A stretch of 64,000 nucleotides of DNA from Nocardioides jejuensis (lineage in GTDB: Bacteria; Actinomycetota; Actinomycetes; Propionibacteriales; Nocardioidaceae), in assembly GCF_004337475.1 (NCBI RefSeq), contig NZ_SJZJ01000009.1, positions 1 to 64,000 of the forward strand. Reading direction: 5' to 3'. Shown one piece after another: positions 60,407 to 64,000 of the stretch. How positions within the stretch are numbered: the first letter of the stretch is position 1; each line of letters starts with the position of its first letter. The notes under the pieces are model-generated. The model ran no database searches. It had not been told where the DNA came from and saw only the letters and a list, made by a program, of their open reading frames with translations. The translations under genes and the position numbers were made by a program.

Positions 60407-60412
60407 CAGAAT
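60407..60412 (+). promoter_or_regulatory. -10 hexamer of the leaderless sensor kinase gene
   Basis: CAGAAT, 7 nt before the ATG at 60420, with no ribosome site. Confidence 0.4.
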
Positions 60413-60419
60413 CACCGAC

Positions 60420-61997
60420 ATGCGCCGACCCCGTCGTGACAGCTCCGTCGCGCGGCAGATCCTGCTCCTGCAGCTGCTGCTCGTGACCGTGCTGGTCGCT
60501 GCCGCGCTCGGCCTGGCGGCGTACGACGCACGGGGTGATGTGCGGACCCAGGCGAGGGCCGAGACGCTGGTGACCGCCCGCGCGGTGGCCGACTCCCCCA
60601 CTGTGCTGGCGGCGCTGCGGGGCCCGGAGCCCTGCCGTGCGCTGGAGCCGTACGCCGAGGACGTGCGGCAGGACACGGGGACGGACTTCGTGGTGATCAT
60701 GCGTCCCGACCGGACCCGCTGCACCCACCCCGACCCGACGCAGATCGGCAAGCTCTTCATCGGCGACCTCGGCACTGCGCCGCAGGGACGCCCCTTCAGC
60801 CAGGAGTACGCCGGCACGTTGGGCCCCTCGGTCCGCACGGTCGTGCCGGTCACCGACGGCGGGGAGGTCATCGCCTACGTGGCCGTCGGCATCACGCTCG
60901 ACCGGCTCAACAGCCAGCTGGTGCGCGCCCTGTTGCCGCTCGGCATCGCGGGCGGGCTCGTGCTGCTCGCCGGCACAGCCGGAGCCTTCCTCGTCAACAG
61001 GCGCCTCCGCCGCCAGACCCACGGCATGGGCGCCGACGAGATCACCCGGATGTACGAGTACTACGACGCGGTCCTCCACGCGGTGCGTGAGGGCCTGGTC
61101 CTGGTGGACACCCGCGACCGCGTCCAGCTCGTCAACGACGAAGCGCGGCGCCTGCTCTCCCTGCCTGACGACGTGGCTGGCCGCTCGGTCCACGAGCTGG
61201 GTCTGCCTCCGGCCCTGAGCCGCGCAGCGGTCGGGGAGAACGCCGCAGCCGACGACATCTACGTCACCGACCGCCACGTGCTCGTCGTGAGCTCCTCCCC
61301 TGCCGTCTGGCGCGGGCGCACCGTCGGCTCCGTGGTCTCGCTACGGGACCGGACCGAGCTCCAGGACGTGTCCGGTGAGCTCGACCTGGTCCGCGGGCTG
61401 ACAGACTCGCTGCGCGCGCAGAACCACGAGGCAGCCAACCGGCTGCACGCCGTCGTGTCGCTCATCGAGATGGGCCAGCCGGAGGAAGCAGTCGAGTTCG
61501 CCATCGGCGAGCTCCACGTCGCCCAGCTGCTCACCGACCGGCTGACGGCCTCCATCGAGGAACCCGTGGTCGCCGCACTCCTGCTCGGCAAGAGCGCCGA
61601 GGCCGCCGAGCGCGGCATCGCGCTGGAGGTCGCCGGCCGGCTCACGACCGCGGGACTGCCGTTGTCGTCGCGCGAGCTGCTCACGCTCGTCGGCAATCTC
61701 GTCGACAACGCCCTCGACGCCGCCACGAGCTCCGAGGTACGCCGGGTGCGCGTCGCGTTCGACAGCGGGGGCGGCTGGTTCGCGGTCACCGTCGACGACA
61801 GCGGCCCCGGCATCCCCATAGGCGACGTGGACCGGGTGCTGGAGCGCGGCTGGTCCACCAAGGCCGCCTCGGGGCGCGGCGTCGGGCTCGCCCTCGTGGC
61901 CCAGCTGGTCCGCCGACATGGCGGCACGGTCACCGTCGGCGACGCCCCGCTGGGCGGCGCCCGCTTCCACGTCGCGATCCCCGTGGAGGCGCCATGA
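60420..61997 (+). CDS. CitA/DcuS-type sensor histidine kinase
   Basis: 525 residues from the ATG at 60420. Two membrane helices (about 15-36 and 175-196) flank an extracytoplasmic PAS-like sensor with 'DTGTDFVVIMRPDRTRCTHP' and 'GRPFSQEYAGTLGPSVRTVVPV', the pattern of citrate/C4-dicarboxylate sensors. A cytosolic PAS (about 215-310) and the His phosphoacceptor in 'LRAQNHEAANRL' follow, then ATP-binding boxes 'NLVDNALDAA' and 'VDDSGPGIP'. It is coupled to the response regulator (ATGA). By position it senses dicarboxylates for dctA. Confidence 0.92.
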   Translation: MRRPRRDSSVARQILLLQLLLVTVLVAAALGLAAYDARGDVRTQARAETLVTARAVADSPTVLAALRGPEPCRALEPYAEDVRQDTGTDFVVIMRPDRTRCTHPDPTQIGKLFIGDLGTAPQGRPFSQEYAGTLGPSVRTVVPVTDGGEVIAYVAVGITLDRLNSQLVRALLPLGIAGGLVLLAGTAGAFLVNRRLRRQTHGMGADEITRMYEYYDAVLHAVREGLVLVDTRDRVQLVNDEARRLLSLPDDVAGRSVHELGLPPALSRAAVGENAAADDIYVTDRHVLVVSSSPAVWRGRTVGSVVSLRDRTELQDVSGELDLVRGLTDSLRAQNHEAANRLHAVVSLIEMGQPEEAVEFAIGELHVAQLLTDRLTASIEEPVVAALLLGKSAEAAERGIALEVAGRLTTAGLPLSSRELLTLVGNLVDNALDAATSSEVRRVRVAFDSGGGWFAVTVDDSGPGIPIGDVDRVLERGWSTKAASGRGVGLALVAQLVRRHGGTVTVGDAPLGGARFHVAIPVEAP

Positions 61998-62674
61998 GCA
62001 TCCGGGTGCTGGTCGTCGAGGACGAGGAGATCGCGGCGCGCGCCCACGCGGCGTACACGGAGCGGGTCACGGGGTTCGAGACCGCTGGCGTCGCGCGCTC
62101 CGCGGGCGAAGCGCTCCGGATGCTCGGCGCCGACCCGGACATCCAGCTCGTGCTCCTCGACATGCACCTCCCCGACGGCCACGGCCTGGGGCTCGTGCAG
62201 CGCCTGCGCGCCGCCGGGCATCTCTGTGACGTCATCGCGGTGACCTCCGCGCGTGACGCCGACGTCGTCCGTGCTGCGGTGGCGCAGGGCGTCGTGCAGT
62301 ACCTGCTGAAGCCGTTCACGTTCGCGACGTTCCGCGACAAGCTCGAGCAGTACGCCGCGTACCGCGCGCAGCTCTCCTCGAGCGGCACGCAGGTCGCGCA
62401 GCACGACGTCGACGCCATGTTCGGAGCGTTGCGCTCGCGGGGTGGCAGCGCACCGCTCCCCAAGGGGATGTCCGCCGAGTCACTGCGCGACGTGGCCGAC
62501 GCGCTGCGCGCGGCCGAGGCGAGCATGTCCGCCTCCGAGGTCGCTGCGGAGATCGGCGCCTCGCGGGTCACGGCACGTCGTTATCTGGAGCACCTTGCCG
62601 ACACCGGCTCCGTCGAGCGCACCCAGCGCTACGGCGGGGCCGGCCGACCCGAGATCGCCTACCGCTGGCGGTGA
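61994..62674 (+). CDS. CitB/DcuR-type response regulator
   Basis: 226 residues, start overlapping the kinase stop by 4 nt. The receiver domain has the acid pocket 'VVEDEE', phosphoacceptor Asp in 'LVLLDMHLPDGHG', and Lys in 'YLLKPFTF'. The C-terminal helix-turn-helix ('SASEVAAEIGASRVTARRYLEHL') is that of the CitB/DcuR group. It would activate dctA in response to external dicarboxylates. Confidence 0.93.
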   Translation: MSIRVLVVEDEEIAARAHAAYTERVTGFETAGVARSAGEALRMLGADPDIQLVLLDMHLPDGHGLGLVQRLRAAGHLCDVIAVTSARDADVVRAAVAQGVVQYLLKPFTFATFRDKLEQYAAYRAQLSSSGTQVAQHDVDAMFGALRSRGGSAPLPKGMSAESLRDVADALRAAEASMSASEVAAEIGASRVTARRYLEHLADTGSVERTQRYGGAGRPEIAYRWR

Positions 62675-62682
62675 AATGCCGA

Positions 62683-62721
62683 AGGGTCCCGGCCGGCGCC
62701 TGAGCGCTGTGCCGGGACCCT
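62683..62721. terminator. Bidirectional terminator
   Basis: AGGGTCCCGGC and its complement, an 11-bp stem between the convergent response regulator and glyA genes. Confidence 0.75.
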
Positions 62722-62729
62722 GTCGTCGC

Positions 62730-64000
62730 TCAGGCCAGGTCGAGACCGGGGTAGAGCGGGTGCTTGTCGAGCATCTCGGCCGACGCGGCGCGGGTCTTGT
62801 CCGCGACGCCGTCCGCCAGCTTGTACGTCGCCTTCGACGAGCCGCCGTCCTTGGTGACGCCCGGCGTCGTGTTCTTCAGGACGTCGACGACCAGGTCGGC
62901 GACGTTGTCGAACTCGTCGTGCCCGAAGCCACGCGTGGTGAGCGCGGGCGTGCCGAAGCGGATGCCGGAGGTGTACCAGGCGCCGTTCGGGTCGGCCGGG
63001 ACCGAGTTGCGGTTGGTGACGACACCGGCGTCGAGCAGGGCCTGCTCGGCCTGGCGACCGGTCAGGCCGAAGCTCGTGACGTCGAGGAGCACGAGGTGGT
63101 TGTCCGTGCCGCCCGTGACGAGCTTGGCGCCCCGCTTGAGGAAGCCGTCGGCCAGCGACTTGGCGTTGTCCGCAACGTTCTGCGCGTACGTCTGGAACGA
63201 CTCGGTCTTCGCCTCCGCGAGCGCCACAGCCTTGGCGGCCATGACGTGCGAGAGCGGTCCGCCGAGGACCATCGGGCAGCCGCGGTCGACGTTGCCGGCG
63301 TACTCCTTGGTCGCGAGGATCAGACCGCCGCGCGGGCCGCGAAGCGACTTGTGCGTGGTGGTGGTGACGACGTCGGCGAACGGAACCGGGTTCTCGTCGC
63401 CCGTGAAGACCTTGCCCGCGACCAGACCGGCGAAGTGCGCCATGTCGACCATGAGGGTCGCGCCCACCTCGTCGGCGATCTCGCGCATCTTGGCGAAGTT
63501 CACCCGACGCGGGTACGCCGAGTAGCCGGCGACCAGGATGAGCGGCTTGAACTCCTTCGCCTTCGCGCGGAGGGCGTCGTAGTCGATGAGGCCCGTGACC
63601 GGGTCCGTGCCGTACTGGTTCTGGTGGAACATCTTGCCGGAGATGTTCGGGCGGAAGCCGTGCGTCAGGTGGCCACCGGCGTCCAGGCTCATGCCGAGGA
63701 GGCGCTGGTTGCCGAGCTCGTGGCGCAGCTTCTCCCAGTCGGCCTCGGACAGGTCGTTCATGTTCTTGACGCCGACGTTCTCCAGCCACGGGCCCTCGAC
63801 GCGCTGCGCCAGGATCGCCCAGTACGCCGTGAGGTTGGCGTCGATGCCGGAGTGCGGCTGCGCGTAGGCGTACTCGGCGCCGAAGAGCTCCTTGGCGTGC
63901 TCGGCGGCGAGCGTCTCGACGGTGTCGACGTTCTGACAACCGGCGTAGAAGCGGTGACCGACCGTGCCCTCGGCGTACTTGTCGGAGAACCAGGTGCCCA
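62730..64000 (-). CDS. glyA: Serine hydroxymethyltransferase (5' end outside window)
   Basis: The frame runs from the stop at 62730 to the window edge without interruption, giving about 423 residues. The PLP lysine motif '[14 protein letters not shown]' is intact, together with '[15 protein letters not shown]' and '[12 protein letters not shown]'. The visible C-terminal part is full, including an extended segment after '[17 protein letters not shown]'. It interconverts serine and glycine with tetrahydrofolate. The start lies beyond 64000. The longer form, with inserted loops such as '[15 protein letters not shown]', is common in actinobacteria. Confidence 0.95.
   Translation of the reverse strand, partial: GTWFSDKYAEGTVGHRFYAGCQNVDTVETLAAEHAKELFGAEYAYAQPHSGIDANLTAYWAILAQRVEGPWLENVGVKNMNDLSEADWEKLRHELGNQRLLGMSLDAGGHLTHGFRPNISGKMFHQNQYGTDPVTGLIDYDALRAKAKEFKPLILVAGYSAYPRRVNFAKMREIADEVGATLMVDMAHFAGLVAGKVFTGDENPVPFADVVTTTTHKSLRGPRGGLILATKEYAGNVDRGCPMVLGGPLSHVMAAKAVALAEAKTESFQTYAQNVADNAKSLADGFLKRGAKLVTGGTDNHLVLLDVTSFGLTGRQAEQALLDAGVVTNRNSVPADPNGAWYTSGIRFGTPALTTRGFGHDEFDNVADLVVDVLKNTTPGVTKDGGSSKATYKLADGVADKTRAASAEMLDKHPLYPGLDLA

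Overview
High-GC DNA with dense ORFs, GTG starts, many leaderless genes (a TANNNT hexamer 6-8 nt before the start codon), actinobacterial PLP and phosphatidylinositol synthesis genes, an SsgA-family regulator, a 13E12-type HNH gene with a LexA box and an AfsR/SARP-type activator. This points to an actinobacterium, most likely a Nocardioides-like member of the Propionibacteriales (inference from gene content and order; no 16S in the window).

Layout. (1) 1-17.5 kb, ordinary chromosome mostly on the minus strand: a DUF1801-type fragment, yebC, pdxT, a TetR / ferredoxin reductase / AurF-type diiron oxygenase operon, a membrane acyltransferase, pdxS, phosphatidylinositol phosphate synthase, an inositol-monophosphatase-type enzyme, a HIT hydrolase and thrS, then secreted proteins and an SOS-linked HNH protein. 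(2) 17.5-18.3 kb: a VIT1/CCC1 transporter. (3) 18.3-53.6 kb: an accessory island built around a contractile injection system (CIS). From 22765 a long plus-strand operon encodes a hub-like protein, a terminator candidate, sheath, tube, a tube chaperone, gpD hub, gpV spike, PAAR tip, gp25, gpJ, a gpI-like wedge, PASTA-domain baseplate proteins, a collagen-like fibre, a 1087-residue helical-repeat protein, a 1931-residue beta-propeller protein with a hydrophobic region, and an M36 metalloprotease with two P domains. A divergent operon (22599 to 18297) encodes a DUF2235 lipase-like protein, a thermolysin-like zinc peptidase and a metallo-beta-lactamase-fold enzyme. Downstream lie a SARP regulator, two small proteins, a GDPD-like protein and a two-enzyme peptidoglycan hydrolase. 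(4) 53.7-64 kb, chromosome again: a cold-shock protein, four tRNAs (Val-GAC, Cys, Gly, Val-CAC), an aminotransferase, an SsgA-family protein, membrane proteins, dctA with a divergent two-component system, and the start-truncated glyA.

The main result is that the CIS island looks like one regulon. Direct repeats of GTGACGC or close variants, spaced exactly 11 or 22 bp and ending 8-9 bp before a -10-like hexamer, occur at six promoters: both sides of 22600-22764, before the SARP gene, before the small ORF at 51090, and both sides of 52223-52361. This is the classical geometry of a SARP operator, and the SARP gene lies inside the island. None of the putative cargo enzymes has a visible signal peptide, which fits delivery by the particle rather than Sec/Tat export. 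No capsid, portal, terminase or integrase gene is present, and no AAA+ ATPase, so this is not an intact prophage and it lacks a gene usual in known eCIS loci.
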